Below are positions 27,099-35,122 of a stretch of 64,000 nt of DNA, piece after piece. This DNA is from UBA1181 sp045617845. Its GTDB lineage: Bacteria > Bacteroidota > Bacteroidia > Bacteroidales > Paludibacteraceae. Location: positions 1 to 64,000 of the forward strand of contig JAZLJL010000034.1 in the NCBI GenBank assembly GCA_045617845.1. Reading direction: 5' to 3'. Position numbers and translations under genes: made by a program. A model generated the notes under the pieces. That model worked only from the letters and a program-made list of their open reading frames with translations, ran no database searches and was not told where the DNA came from. How positions within the stretch are numbered: the stretch's first letter is position 1; each line of letters starts with the position of its first letter.

Positions 27099-28127
27099 TT
27101 AGCAGTTCTCTGCGAAGTACTTAATAGTTCTAACCATTTGAGAAGTGTAAGAGTTCTCGTTATCGTACCAAGAAACAACTTGTACTTGATAAGTATCGTC
27201 GTCGATCTTAGAAACCATAGTTTGAGTAGCGTCGAACAAAGAACCGAATCTCATACCGATGATATCAGAAGAAACGATTTGGTCCTCAGTATAACCGTAA
27301 GACTCAGTTTGAGCAGCCTTCATAGCAGCGTTGATACCCTCTTTAGTGATGTCCTTACCCTTAACAACAGCAACCAAGATAGTAGTTGAACCTGTAGGAG
27401 TAGGGATACGTTGAGCAGAACCGATCAACTTACCGTTCAATTCAGGGATAACCAAACCGATAGCCTTAGCAGCACCAGTTGAGTTAGGAACGATGTTCAT
27501 CGCACCTGCACGAGAACGACGAAGATCACCCTTACGTTGAGGACCATCAAGAATCATTTGGTCACCAGTGTAAGCGTGGATAGTAGACATGATACCTGAT
27601 TGGATTGGAGCGTACTCGTTCAAAGCCTTAGCCATAGGAGCCAAGCAGTTAGTAGTACAAGAAGCAGCTGAGATGATGTTATCGTTCTTAGTCAAAGTCT
27701 TGTGGTTAACGTTGAAAACGATAGTAGGAAGGTCATTTCCTGCAGGAGCGGAGATAACGACTTTCTTTGCACCAGCGTTGATATGAGCTTGTGCCTTATC
27801 TTTTGCAGTGTAGAAACCAGTACATTCCAATACAACGTCTACATTGTATTTAGCCCATGGGCAGTTGTTAGCGTCAGACTCCTTAGAAATCTTGATTTCC
27901 TTGCCGTCAACGATGATTGAATCCTCAGTTGAAGATACAGTGTGTTTTCCCTCACCGAACTTACCGCAGAAACCGCCTTGTGCAGTATCATACTTCAAAA
28001 GGTGAGCCAACATTGCAGGGCTAGTCAAGTCGTTGATTGCAACTACTTCATAACCATCTGCCTCAAACATTTGACGGAATGCAAGACGTCCAATACGTCC
28101 GAAACCATTAATAGCAACTTTTACCAT
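27099..28127 (-). CDS. gapA: Glyceraldehyde-3-phosphate dehydrogenase, type I
   Basis: 342 aa. The N-terminal nucleotide-binding motif VKVAINGFGRIGRLAFRQM and the active-site motif SAASCTTNCLAPM (catalytic Cys near residue 157) are unambiguous, as are the C-terminal WYDNENSYTSQMVRTI residues. It oxidises glyceraldehyde-3-phosphate to 1,3-bisphosphoglycerate with NAD(P) in glycolysis. Codon use is strongly restricted (GTA, GGT, AAC, TTG), typical of a highly expressed gene. It has its own promoter and terminator. Confidence 0.98.
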   Translation of the reverse strand: MVKVAINGFGRIGRLAFRQMFEADGYEVVAINDLTSPAMLAHLLKYDTAQGGFCGKFGEGKHTVSSTEDSIIVDGKEIKISKESDANNCPWAKYNVDVVLECTGFYTAKDKAQAHINAGAKKVVISAPAGNDLPTIVFNVNHKTLTKNDNIISAASCTTNCLAPMAKALNEYAPIQSGIMSTIHAYTGDQMILDGPQRKGDLRRSRAGAMNIVPNSTGAAKAIGLVIPELNGKLIGSAQRIPTPTGSTTILVAVVKGKDITKEGINAAMKAAQTESYGYTEDQIVSSDIIGMRFGSLFDATQTMVSKIDDDTYQVQVVSWYDNENSYTSQMVRTIKYFAENC

Positions 28128-28149
28128 TTTAAACTATATTTATGTTAAA

Positions 28150-28176
28150 CAAAAATAAAATCCTTTTTTATCTCAA
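28150..28176 (-). promoter_or_regulatory. gapA promoter
   Basis: On the minus strand, TATTTTTG (28150-28157) is the -7 element and TTG (28174-28176) lies 16 bp upstream as a -33 candidate; the leader is about 20 nt. Confidence 0.6.
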
Positions 28177-28215
28177 TATACACACACCAGTTCACATGAC
28201 AAAAACGAAGCGTGG

Positions 28216-28314
28216 TCAAAAACAGCCACACCCCGAAGATTTGCAAGACGCCACGACCAGCAACACGATGAGCGTCAAGATTATTTTGACATATTTGAAC
28301 AGATAATCACGCAT
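28216..28314 (-). CDS. Micro-lipoprotein of 32 aa
   Basis: MRDYLFKYVK begins a basic N region, followed by a strong hydrophobic core (IILTLIVLLVVASC) ending in a lipobox, and a mature part of only nine residues, CKSSGCGCF. Its ATG lies inside the end of the 42-aa gene (8-nt overlap), so translation is probably coupled. The mature peptide would be little more than an acylated cysteine-rich tail. Composition, signal and coupling argue for a real gene despite its length; no function is known. Confidence 0.7.
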   Translation of the reverse strand: MRDYLFKYVKIILTLIVLLVVASCKSSGCGCF

Positions 28315-28435
28315 TTTGTTGAAGTTCAATCACCTCAGTATGCATATTACCATAACCAGGACAAAGTTGTTGTTTGCAAGCACTCATTGCCAATAGCAAC
28401 AATGCAGCGGCGATAATCATCTTTAATGTTCTCAT
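28307..28435 (-). CDS. Micro-lipoprotein of 42 aa
   Basis: MRTLKMIIAAALLLLAMSAC is a textbook type II signal (lipobox AMSAC), leaving a 23-residue mature part, CKQQLCPGYGNMHTEVIELQQ plus two residues. The CPxYG motif after the lipobox is notable. A -7 element TAAATTTG lies 34 bp upstream, and the 32-aa lipoprotein gene overlaps its end by 8 nt, so the two form an operon between the DUF4105 gene and gapA. The function is unknown. Confidence 0.75.
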   Translation of the reverse strand: MRTLKMIIAAALLLLAMSACKQQLCPGYGNMHTEVIELQQNA

Positions 28436-28468
28436 TGTATATCAATATTAATTATACATTCAATACTG

Positions 28469-28476
28469 CAAATTTA
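28469..28476 (-). promoter_or_regulatory. -7 element of the micro-lipoprotein operon
   Basis: TAAATTTG on the minus strand matches TAnnTTTG, 34 bp upstream of the start at 28435; it lies just beyond the DUF4105 stop codon. Confidence 0.55.
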
Positions 28477-28481
28477 CTTTT

Positions 28482-29690
28482 TTATTTTATTCGTTGTTTA
28501 TCCGAAAGCGTTTTTTTATCTAAAAATGTGAAAAAAGAGATTCTCTTCAAAAGAACGTACGCCAACAACATAAAAATCAACGAAATAGTCAACAGAATAA
28601 ATCCGGCGCAAGTCTCCTGAGGAAGGACAGCGATAAGGAGAAGATACGCAAGGCAAAAGAAGAGATCGGCATGCAAGACGACCTTAGCGAATCGATTCGC
28701 AGCACCAGAAGCGAGGATTCCCGCCGCGACCAAATGGAGCGGATTCGCCCACAAAAGATTAAAATTGGGCGACGTACACTCATGGGTAGAGATAAAGACA
28801 AGGAACGCTATCAGCATCCCGACCAACCCCATCACGGAAAGGAAGGCCGGCCCGAATATCCGAACATACTTTTCCCCCTTCGAACGGTAGGCGAAAAAGA
28901 GCCCCAACGAAGAGAGGACGGCAATAATCAAGCACGGGAAGAGAGGATGCTTCACGAAGCCATCATCAGCCGGAGACCATTTTTCGGGTTTCCATATCTG
29001 AACCTTCTGCTTCACCATCGCTCTACGGAGACCATCGCCATATGCCATAGTGGCGCCATCCATCCTCTTCATCAATTCGGCAGGCAAGAAGGTAATCATC
29101 GAATCGGGAATCACCTCGTCCGCCTCGGAGCCCAAGCACAAATCTATTCCAAAGCGCAGCCAAGGACTTTTTTTGCAAAGCTTGTGCACCTTATCGCGAT
29201 AGCTATCCGTATTACCGCTCGGCGTGTACCTGACATCAGGCAAAAAGCGTTCGATCAACCGCTGCGGACGGGTCGCGCAATTGTCGGAAAAGAATTTATA
29301 GCGATAGAAACGGTTCTCGGGGCGGAGGTTCGTTTCCAGAGCCGCATAGATGGAATTCGCCTCCTCGTCCGTCAAGTTCAGTTGCTGCAGATAGGCGGAA
29401 GTGTTCTTCCATTTAATCTCAAGGAAAGTATTGTTGAAATTATCGGTCGCCAAGCAATAATCGGTCTGTCCCGACACAAACTTATAGACGAAGCCATCGG
29501 TGAAATCGAAAACGCCGTAGTTATAGACGACACACGAAGTGTCCGTGGTTACCACCAAAGCCGTGTGTCCCCATAACGTATAGACCTCCCTATCGCTCGG
29601 GAAGGTAGTGAGCAAATGGACAGTCACCTTCGCATTCAAAGTGAACGGAAGGAGCAACAGCACCAAAAGCGACAGCAATTTATGCCTCAC
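28482..29690 (-). CDS. DUF4105 (Lnb-like N-terminal domain) membrane protein
   Basis: 402 aa. The start is the GTG at 29690; it gives a signal peptide ending TLNAK. Residues ~22-190 are the DUF4105 (PF13387) domain: VHLLTTFPSDREVYTLWGHT, VVYNYGVFDF, and YKFFSDNCATRPQRLIE with a conserved His and Cys that could form a papain-like NlpC/P60-type site. The C-terminal ~150 residues hold four or five membrane helices (IIAVLSSLGLFFAY, GPAFLSVMGLVGMLIAFLVF, LVAAGILASGAANRFA, FCLAYLLLIAVL). An envelope hydrolase is plausible but unproved. It lies 10 bp after the gene for the small sorting-domain protein. Confidence 0.85.
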   Translation of the reverse strand: MRHKLLSLLVLLLLPFTLNAKVTVHLLTTFPSDREVYTLWGHTALVVTTDTSCVVYNYGVFDFTDGFVYKFVSGQTDYCLATDNFNNTFLEIKWKNTSAYLQQLNLTDEEANSIYAALETNLRPENRFYRYKFFSDNCATRPQRLIERFLPDVRYTPSGNTDSYRDKVHKLCKKSPWLRFGIDLCLGSEADEVIPDSMITFLPAELMKRMDGATMAYGDGLRRAMVKQKVQIWKPEKWSPADDGFVKHPLFPCLIIAVLSSLGLFFAYRSKGEKYVRIFGPAFLSVMGLVGMLIAFLVFISTHECTSPNFNLLWANPLHLVAAGILASGAANRFAKVVLHADLFFCLAYLLLIAVLPQETCAGFILLTISLIFMLLAYVLLKRISFFTFLDKKTLSDKQRIK

Positions 29691-29700
29691 GATAAAAAAA

Positions 29701-30024
29701 TTATTTGATTACAATACGTTGAATGATATTTTCAACCCGAACCACATAGAATCCTTTTTTCAAGTCCAATGCGATTTTTTCAGTTTCGTTGCTTGTCAAG
29801 AAAGATAGGACAGGCACGCCAAGCATGTTCATCACCTCCACTTTAGTGCCCTCCTTCACGCCGGAAAGATACATATAGTTTTCCGACACACTGATATTGA
29901 CGGTATTCGTCTTCCCCATAGCCTGCTCATCACGAGTCTCCGCCTCAGTCCTTACGGATTGGGCGAGGGTCACGGAAGAACAAGTCAGCGTGAACAGTAA
30001 AAAGGTGTAAACGAATTTCCTCAT
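29701..30024 (-). CDS. Small exported protein consisting mainly of a T9SS-CTD-like domain
   Basis: 107 aa. After the signal peptide (ends VTLAQ) and a 20-residue linker, the rest (~41-107) has the pattern of type A sorting domains of the type IX secretion system: strand-rich NTVNISVSENYMYL, EGTKVEVMNMLGVPVLS, then LKKGFYVVRVENIIQRIVIK. Normally this domain is the C-terminal signal of a much larger cargo; here there is no cargo. Either it is a trimmed remnant or a stand-alone domain protein. It has a near-ideal promoter and probably drives the DUF4105 gene too. Confidence 0.75.
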   Translation of the reverse strand: MRKFVYTFLLFTLTCSSVTLAQSVRTEAETRDEQAMGKTNTVNISVSENYMYLSGVKEGTKVEVMNMLGVPVLSFLTSNETEKIALDLKKGFYVVRVENIIQRIVIK

Positions 30025-30042
30025 ATCCTATTACTTTTTCTG

Positions 30043-30073
30043 CAAAAATAACGTCTGGAAGTGTGAATTCAAA
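30043..30073 (-). promoter_or_regulatory. Near-consensus Bacteroidota promoter
   Basis: On the minus strand, TTTG (30070-30073), exactly 19 bp, then TATTTTTG (30043-30050): a match to the TTTG-N19-TAnnTTTG consensus. It lies 18 bp upstream of the start at 30024. Confidence 0.8.
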
Positions 30074-30124
30074 ATTTTTTCACACTTTTTCGTCAGAGCG
30101 CACAATAAAAAAGGAGATAATCTG

Positions 30125-30571
30125 TTAGAGAACATCCTTTTCGTAAGATTTGATTAACGCACGCCACTCATCGGATATCGGCAAGGAGGTGTTTGTCTTA
30201 GGGTCGAAACCGCACATAATGGTACGGCAGACGCTCTTGACGCGTTGCGTTTTCTCGTCGAACAGTTCCTGCACGATCTTCACGCTCTTATTTCCGACCT
30301 CGTAGATTTTCGTCTTCACCAAGATGCTATCCCCCATGAAAACAGGGATTTTAAAATCGACATTCACGTTCACGATCACCAATTCCATGTCGCCATGGCC
30401 CAGTCCCTGGTTGTCCAGCGCCTCGAAGTACTTCACTTTACCCAAATCGAAATAGGTAAGGATGACCGCATTGTTCACATGTCCTATCACATCCACGTCA
30501 TTGAATCGGATTTGCACATGTTCCTGGTGATTGAATTTCACCGCATTCACATCAAAAACAGAGTTTTCCAT
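30125..30571 (-). CDS. Acyl-CoA thioesterase, hotdog fold (4HBT)
   Basis: 148 aa. RFNDVDVIGHVNNAVILTYF (~22-41) is the hotdog thioesterase motif with the catalytic aspartate and the GHVNN turn, followed by KYFEAL and the strand VNVNVDFKIPVFMGDSI. It hydrolyses acyl-CoA or acyl-ACP thioesters; the substrate cannot be told. It is the last gene of the recF/DUF721 unit, 40 bp downstream of DUF721. Confidence 0.9.
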   Translation of the reverse strand: MENSVFDVNAVKFNHQEHVQIRFNDVDVIGHVNNAVILTYFDLGKVKYFEALDNQGLGHGDMELVIVNVNVDFKIPVFMGDSILVKTKIYEVGNKSVKIVQELFDEKTQRVKSVCRTIMCGFDPKTNTSLPISDEWRALIKSYEKDVL

Positions 30572-30611
30572 CTATCGTAATAGAGATTAGGTGAATCCCG
30601 GGATCCACCGG

Positions 30612-30902
30612 TTATAAAAAAATAATATCGTCGATAACGTTGTCACCGACCTTTCCATTGAGTCTTTCCACCAATGCGCCACGAGACATCAGCAGATCAT
30701 TTTTCAGCAACGGGGAGGTTATCTTCACGCAAAGTTTCCGTCCGCTCAAATAAGCCGTTTGGGTATATCGTCCGATATTGCCACCCGCCAAATTCCCCCA
30801 CTCCTCCAAGATTTGTTGTTGGGCGAAGCGTTTCCCGAGTTCCCCTTGATGGAGGAAATCCTCGATGAAGGGCGCCAGCAAGCTAGGGTCTTTCGCCTTC
30901 AT
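30612..30902 (-). CDS. DUF721 (DciA-like) protein
   Basis: 96 aa. It matches the small DUF721 domain: LLAPFIEDFLHQGELGKRF, QILEEWGNLAGGNIGRYTQT, and LCVKITSPLLKNDLLMSR. The DUF721 family includes DciA, the helicase loader found in bacteria without DnaC; position next to recF fits a role in DNA replication. Its start overlaps the recF stop by 4 nt. Confidence 0.88.
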   Translation of the reverse strand: MKAKDPSLLAPFIEDFLHQGELGKRFAQQQILEEWGNLAGGNIGRYTQTAYLSGRKLCVKITSPLLKNDLLMSRGALVERLNGKVGDNVIDDIIFL

Positions 30903-32008
30903 CGTCTCACATCGGTTAATTGTTCGACCACACCCTCCTCAACTTTGAAGAGCAAATATTCGCAACCGGACTTCTCCAGGATGGAAGAGAGATGTTCCCT
31001 ATCAGTATCCGAAATAAACACCTGGCCGAAGCGGTCGTCCCTCAGCAATTGCAGGATTTGGCTCACACGTTGCGCATCCAGTTTATCGAAGATATCGTCC
31101 AACAAGAGGATAGGTTTCACGCCACTCTGCTCCTTGAGGAAATTGAACTGAGCCAGTTTCAGGGCGATCAGATAGGTTTTATTCTGGCCCTGCGAGCCTA
31201 TTTTCTTAATGGGGAGCCCCTCCATCTCCATGTCGAGGTCATCTTTGTGGATTCCCTTGGTGGAGTAACCGATGACGAAATCACGGTCGCGCGTGGATTT
31301 CAGTTGTTCATCGAAAGGCGTCGCATCCTGGAGGTGCGAGCGGTATGTCAGTCCGACCTTTTCCCTACCATTGGACACGAAGCCATGGAACTCGGCGAAA
31401 TGGGGAAGGAAGCGTTCAATGAACTCGCTTCTTTTCTTAAAGATGAAAGCTCCGTACTCAGCCATTTGGGCTTCGAGCACATCCAACAGGAGATCGTCCC
31501 TATTCTCAGCCTTGATCATCGCATTGCGTTGCGCCAAAGCGTTATTGTACGCCAAAAGGCAGGAGAGGTAGTTCTTGTCGTATTGTGAAATGAAGCCATC
31601 CATGAACTTACGGCGTTCGTCGCTACCCTCTTGGATGAGGGCACCGTCAGCCGGTGAAATGAGCACCAAGGGCAGCAGACCGATGTGGTCGGATAATTTC
31701 TCGTACTCCTTTTTGTCGCACTTGAAATGTTTCTTCTGTCGACGCTTGAGACCGCAGTAGATTTCCAAGTTTCTTCCGCCTCGCGAATAAGCGCCTTCCA
31801 GCACAAGGAACTCCTCGTCGAGTGTGATGTTTTGGCTATCGATGGCGTTGGAATGGCTTTTGCAGAACGAGAGGTAATAGACCGCGTCCAAGAGGTTCGT
31901 CTTTCCCATGCCGTTATAGCCGACGAAGCAATTGATCTTCGGAGAGAACTCCAGATCTGCTTCCCGGATATTTTTGTAATTCAGTATTCGGAGGCGGGAT
32001 AAGAACAT
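30899..32008 (-). CDS. recF: DNA replication and repair protein RecF
   Basis: 369 aa. Walker A is FVGYNGMGKTNLLDAVYYL (~27-45), the ABC signature region GSQGQNKTYLIALKLAQF (~272-289), and Walker B LLLDDIFDKLD (~305-315). RecF is an SMC-like ATPase that, with RecO and RecR, loads RecA at gaps. No dnaA or dnaN lies beside it here, as is usual in Bacteroidota. It leads an operon with DUF721 and the thioesterase. Confidence 0.97.
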   Translation of the reverse strand: MFLSRLRILNYKNIREADLEFSPKINCFVGYNGMGKTNLLDAVYYLSFCKSHSNAIDSQNITLDEEFLVLEGAYSRGGRNLEIYCGLKRRQKKHFKCDKKEYEKLSDHIGLLPLVLISPADGALIQEGSDERRKFMDGFISQYDKNYLSCLLAYNNALAQRNAMIKAENRDDLLLDVLEAQMAEYGAFIFKKRSEFIERFLPHFAEFHGFVSNGREKVGLTYRSHLQDATPFDEQLKSTRDRDFVIGYSTKGIHKDDLDMEMEGLPIKKIGSQGQNKTYLIALKLAQFNFLKEQSGVKPILLLDDIFDKLDAQRVSQILQLLRDDRFGQVFISDTDREHLSSILEKSGCEYLLFKVEEGVVEQLTDVRR

Positions 32009-32025
32009 GGACGCATGAAGTAAAA

Positions 32026-32065
32026 GAGACCGCAGGGTTCTCGATGAGGGAGCCCCGCGGTTTCT
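32026..32065 (-). terminator. Hairpin after purC
   Basis: A GC-rich imperfect hairpin (GACCGC-AGGG paired with CCCC-GCGGTTTC) lies between purC and recF and is followed on the minus strand by a T-rich run. Confidence 0.65.
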
Positions 32066-32074
32066 GTAGTAAGA

Positions 32075-33025
32075 TTATTTGTTCAAATAAGCCAGCACAT
32101 TCTTTTCGATGCGGGCGTTCAAGGCGGACATATCAGTCTCCTTTTGGAACTTTTCGCCAACGATGTTCTCGTACAACTCGATGTAACGTTCAGAGATGGA
32201 CTTCACGATGGCATCAGTCATCTCAGGCACCTTTTGTCCATCTTTTCCTTGGAAGCCGTTATCCATGAGCCACTCGCGCACGAACTCCTTTGAGAGTTGT
32301 TTCTGGGCTTCGCCCTTTTCGAAACGCTCTTGGTAACCTTCAGCGTAGAAATAACGGGAAGAGTCAGGCGTATGGATTTCGTCCATCAAATAAATCTTGC
32401 CGTCAGCCTTACCGAACTCATATTTCGTGTCGACGAGAATCAAGCCACGCTTAGCGGCGATCTCGGTTCCCCTTTGGAAAAGAGCCAACGTGTATTTTTC
32501 GAGCAAAGCGTAGTCCTCAGCGGAGACCAAACCTTGCTTTAGGATTTCCTCTTTAGAGATATCCTCGTCGTGCATACCGATTTCAGCCTTGGTGGTAGGA
32601 GTGATGATCGGAGTCGGGAACTTTTGGTTCTCCTTCATACCCTCAGGGATCTTCACGCCACAGATTTCACGGACGCCGCTCTTGTAAGCTCTCCAAGCGC
32701 TTCCGCAGAGGTAACCGCGGACGATCATCTCGACAGGGAAACCTTGGCAACGGATACCAACGGTAACCATAGGATCCGGAGTGGCCAATTTCCAGTTAGG
32801 GCAGATATCTTTGGTATCGTCCAAGAACTTAGCGGCGATCTGGTTCAAGACCTGACCTTTGAAAGGGATGCCCTTAGGGAGGATCACGTCGAACGCGGAG
32901 ATTCTATCCGTAGCGACCATCACCAATTTGTCGTCGCCTACACTATACACGTCTCTCACCTTACCGTTGTACACGGATTTTTGTCCAGGGAATTTAAATT
33001 CCGTCTTTGTTAATGCGCTTTCCAT
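32075..33025 (-). CDS. purC: SAICAR synthase
   Basis: 316 aa, the longer Bacteroidota form. The motifs GKVRDVYSVGDDKLVMVATD and DRISAFDVILPKGIPFKG at the N terminus, GYLCGSAWRAYK (~105-116) and LMDEIHTPDSSRYF (~210-223) identify it. It joins CAIR and aspartate with ATP to give SAICAR in purine synthesis. Its first 32 nt lie within the 3' end of phoH in another frame, so the two are in one transcript. It ends at a hairpin. Confidence 0.97.
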   Translation of the reverse strand: MESALTKTEFKFPGQKSVYNGKVRDVYSVGDDKLVMVATDRISAFDVILPKGIPFKGQVLNQIAAKFLDDTKDICPNWKLATPDPMVTVGIRCQGFPVEMIVRGYLCGSAWRAYKSGVREICGVKIPEGMKENQKFPTPIITPTTKAEIGMHDEDISKEEILKQGLVSAEDYALLEKYTLALFQRGTEIAAKRGLILVDTKYEFGKADGKIYLMDEIHTPDSSRYFYAEGYQERFEKGEAQKQLSKEFVREWLMDNGFQGKDGQKVPEMTDAIVKSISERYIELYENIVGEKFQKETDMSALNARIEKNVLAYLNK

Positions 33026-34037
33026 ATGCTATATTTTTGTTTGATTGATTTTGTCCTGCATCTTCCGAAGCCTTAAGCTCCTCCAACCTTTTTTTCCTCT
33101 CCTCCGCCGCCTTGTCGTATGCTTCGACAATCCGCTGCACCAACTGGTGGCGTACGATGTCCTTGACGTCGAACTGCACCCTAGCCACGCCGTCGACATC
33201 CCGCAAAATCTGCAGGGCGTCGATCAAGCCCGACTTCTGGTTCGGGGGCAAGTCTATTTGGGAGACGTCACCCGTAACAACGATCTTACTGTTCATACCC
33301 ATGCGGGTAAGGAGCATCTTAATCTGTTGGGTTGTGGTGTTCTGCGCCTCATCCAATATGATGAAAGAATCGCTCAAGGTACGTCCTCGCATGAAGGCGA
33401 GCGGTGCGATTTGTATGGTGCCATTATCCATGAAATCCTTCAGTTTGGCGCCAGGTATCATATCCTGCAAGGCATCATAGAGCGGTTGCAGGTACGGATC
33501 TATCTTTTCCTTCATGTCGCCCGGCAGGAAACCCAGTTTCTCACCAGCCTCAACAGCGGGACGGCTCAAGATAATCTTACGCACTTCCTTATTCTTCAAC
33601 GATTTGACAGCCAAAGCGATGGCGGTGTAAGTCTTTCCCGACCCCGCAGGTCCGACGGCGAACACCAAATCGTTCGTCTCGAAACTCTTCACCAACCTCT
33701 TCTGATTGGGTGTACGGGCGATGATTGGCTTTCCGCCCACGCCATATATGATCAAGTCTGAAGACTCCGATTCTTTTTCTGGCTCCGCCCCCTTGATGTA
33801 ATCGATTAAAGTAGATTCGTCTAAGGAATTGTATCTTGAACAATGTAACTCGACTCTACGGAAAACTTCCTCGAACGCCTTCACCTCCTGTTCTTCCCCA
33901 CTACACTTGACGGCATTGCCTCTCGCCACGATCTTAATCTTGGGGAAGAGGTTCTTCAGTGTAGCTATGTTGCTATTATTCAATCCATAAAAGACAACTG
34001 GATCGGCATTTTCGATAAGAAGTATTTTTTCTATCAT
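32994..34037 (-). CDS. PhoH family ATPase
   Basis: 347 aa from the ATG at 34037 (a start 33 bp upstream is possible but would carry an unusual N terminus). Walker A FAVGPAGSGKTYTAIALAV (~131-149), the ILSRPAVEAGEKLGFLPGD segment and Walker B SFIILDEAQNTTTQQ (~226-240) are those of PhoH/YbeZ. YbeZ-type proteins work with the RNase YbeY in rRNA maturation in Enterobacteria. The first ~110 residues are the usual KH-like or YbeZ N-terminal region. Overlaps purC by 32 nt. Confidence 0.93.
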   Translation of the reverse strand: MIEKILLIENADPVVFYGLNNSNIATLKNLFPKIKIVARGNAVKCSGEEQEVKAFEEVFRRVELHCSRYNSLDESTLIDYIKGAEPEKESESSDLIIYGVGGKPIIARTPNQKRLVKSFETNDLVFAVGPAGSGKTYTAIALAVKSLKNKEVRKIILSRPAVEAGEKLGFLPGDMKEKIDPYLQPLYDALQDMIPGAKLKDFMDNGTIQIAPLAFMRGRTLSDSFIILDEAQNTTTQQIKMLLTRMGMNSKIVVTGDVSQIDLPPNQKSGLIDALQILRDVDGVARVQFDVKDIVRHQLVQRIVEAYDKAAEERKKRLEELKASEDAGQNQSNKNIAYGKRINKDGI

Positions 34038-34057
34038 CCAATAATTTTTAGAACGCA

Positions 34058-34065
34058 CAAAGATA
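34058..34065 (-). promoter_or_regulatory. -7 element of the phoH/purC unit
   Basis: TATCTTTG on the minus strand matches TAnnTTTG, 20 bp upstream of the start at 34037. This supports the later start codon, since the earlier one (34070) would lie upstream of the promoter element. Confidence 0.6.
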
Positions 34066-34155
34066 GACATTCAATTGCTCTTCATATATATCTTTTGGAA
34101 CTTTTTATCAACAGATTATGACAAAAAAAAGCAAGGATAATTCACTTATAATTCG

Positions 34156-34163
34156 TACTTTCG
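34156..34163 (+). promoter_or_regulatory. -7-like element, copy 1
   Basis: TACTTTCG differs from TAnnTTTG at one base and is conserved in the duplicate at 35049. It lies 67 bp before the ATG. Confidence 0.45.
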
Positions 34164-34230
34164 CATTGCACGAAGCGTAAAGACTTACTCAAAAAAAATT
34201 AAAATTTTAATCATTCACAAAAAGTCCATC

Positions 34231-34947
34231 ATGAAATTACTGAAAATTAGTTCTTTGATACTCTCCGCCTCAGCGATTGTATCATGTTCAAACGGCACGT
34301 CCAACAACACAGAGGCCCCTGCCACGACAGAAAACACGCAAGAAGAAATTGTCGCAGAGACAATCGATTCCCTTGAAGAAGAAGAGGAGGAGGAAATCGA
34401 TTCAACGGATATCGTATTAAAAAAGTATACGGAAACGATAAGACAAAGGTTGATATCGGAGCAACACAAGGTGGAAGGCGCACCTAACATCAAATCCTTC
34501 GTATTCAGCCTATTGCCATCCGTCGACGGATATTACAAGGAGCCGGATGCCCTTAAAGGGATGGAGAAGAATTTCGACATGGAGAACGAATATTTCGAAT
34601 CAATCGAAAAGGGTGACGGCCTATTTTCACTCACGAGTTGCTACTGGGAGAGAAAGGACGGCAAGAAATTGGTGGCATTCCACAGCATTGACCGCGAGCC
34701 GAACAGGAAAGAAGACACCACGTATTACATTCAAAACTCCTACCTCCTTTTCTACCTATACAACGAAGAGAACCAAGAGTTGGAGCACATAGAGGCGCCA
34801 TTCGACAAGCCTCTCGCGGAAGAGCACTTGGAATGCATATTGCCACAAGAAGGTCAAGACATCCAATATAGTTATTGGGAAGGAGGCCAAGCAAAGAAAG
34901 ACTTACACATCCTAAAATGGAACGGCATGGGATTCGACGTCCAATAA
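34231..34947 (+). CDS. Duplicated lipoprotein, copy 1, function unknown
   Basis: 238 aa. Lipoprotein signal ending SAIVSCSN, then a Thr/Glu-rich acidic linker with a run of eight Glu near residues 50-58, then a globular domain starting HKVEGAPNIKSFVFSLLPSV and including LFSLTSCYWERKDGKKLVAF and SYLLFYLYNEENQELEHIEA. No family was recognised. It shares most of its residues with the next gene, so the two arose by tandem duplication and may have diverged in ligand or expression. A shared conserved core suggests selection on both copies. Confidence 0.8.
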   Translation: MKLLKISSLILSASAIVSCSNGTSNNTEAPATTENTQEEIVAETIDSLEEEEEEEIDSTDIVLKKYTETIRQRLISEQHKVEGAPNIKSFVFSLLPSVDGYYKEPDALKGMEKNFDMENEYFESIEKGDGLFSLTSCYWERKDGKKLVAFHSIDREPNRKEDTTYYIQNSYLLFYLYNEENQELEHIEAPFDKPLAEEHLECILPQEGQDIQYSYWEGGQAKKDLHILKWNGMGFDVQ

Positions 34948-35048
34948 TCCCGGCATCCTAATTAGCATAACGGGGCGCACCATCGTTCGGATATTGTTTC
35001 TCCGAAGAGGGGCAAGAACATATGGGCGTTCCCAATGGTTATAATCCG

Positions 35049-35056
35049 TACCTTCG
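35049..35056 (+). promoter_or_regulatory. -7-like element, copy 2
   Basis: TACCTTCG, the counterpart of the element at 34156, 66 bp before the ATG at 35123. Its conservation in place suggests both copies are transcribed separately. Confidence 0.45.
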
Positions 35057-35122
35057 CATAGCACAAAGCATAAAAACATACTCAAACAATATTTTTTAAA
35101 TAGTTCACAAAAAAGACCCATC

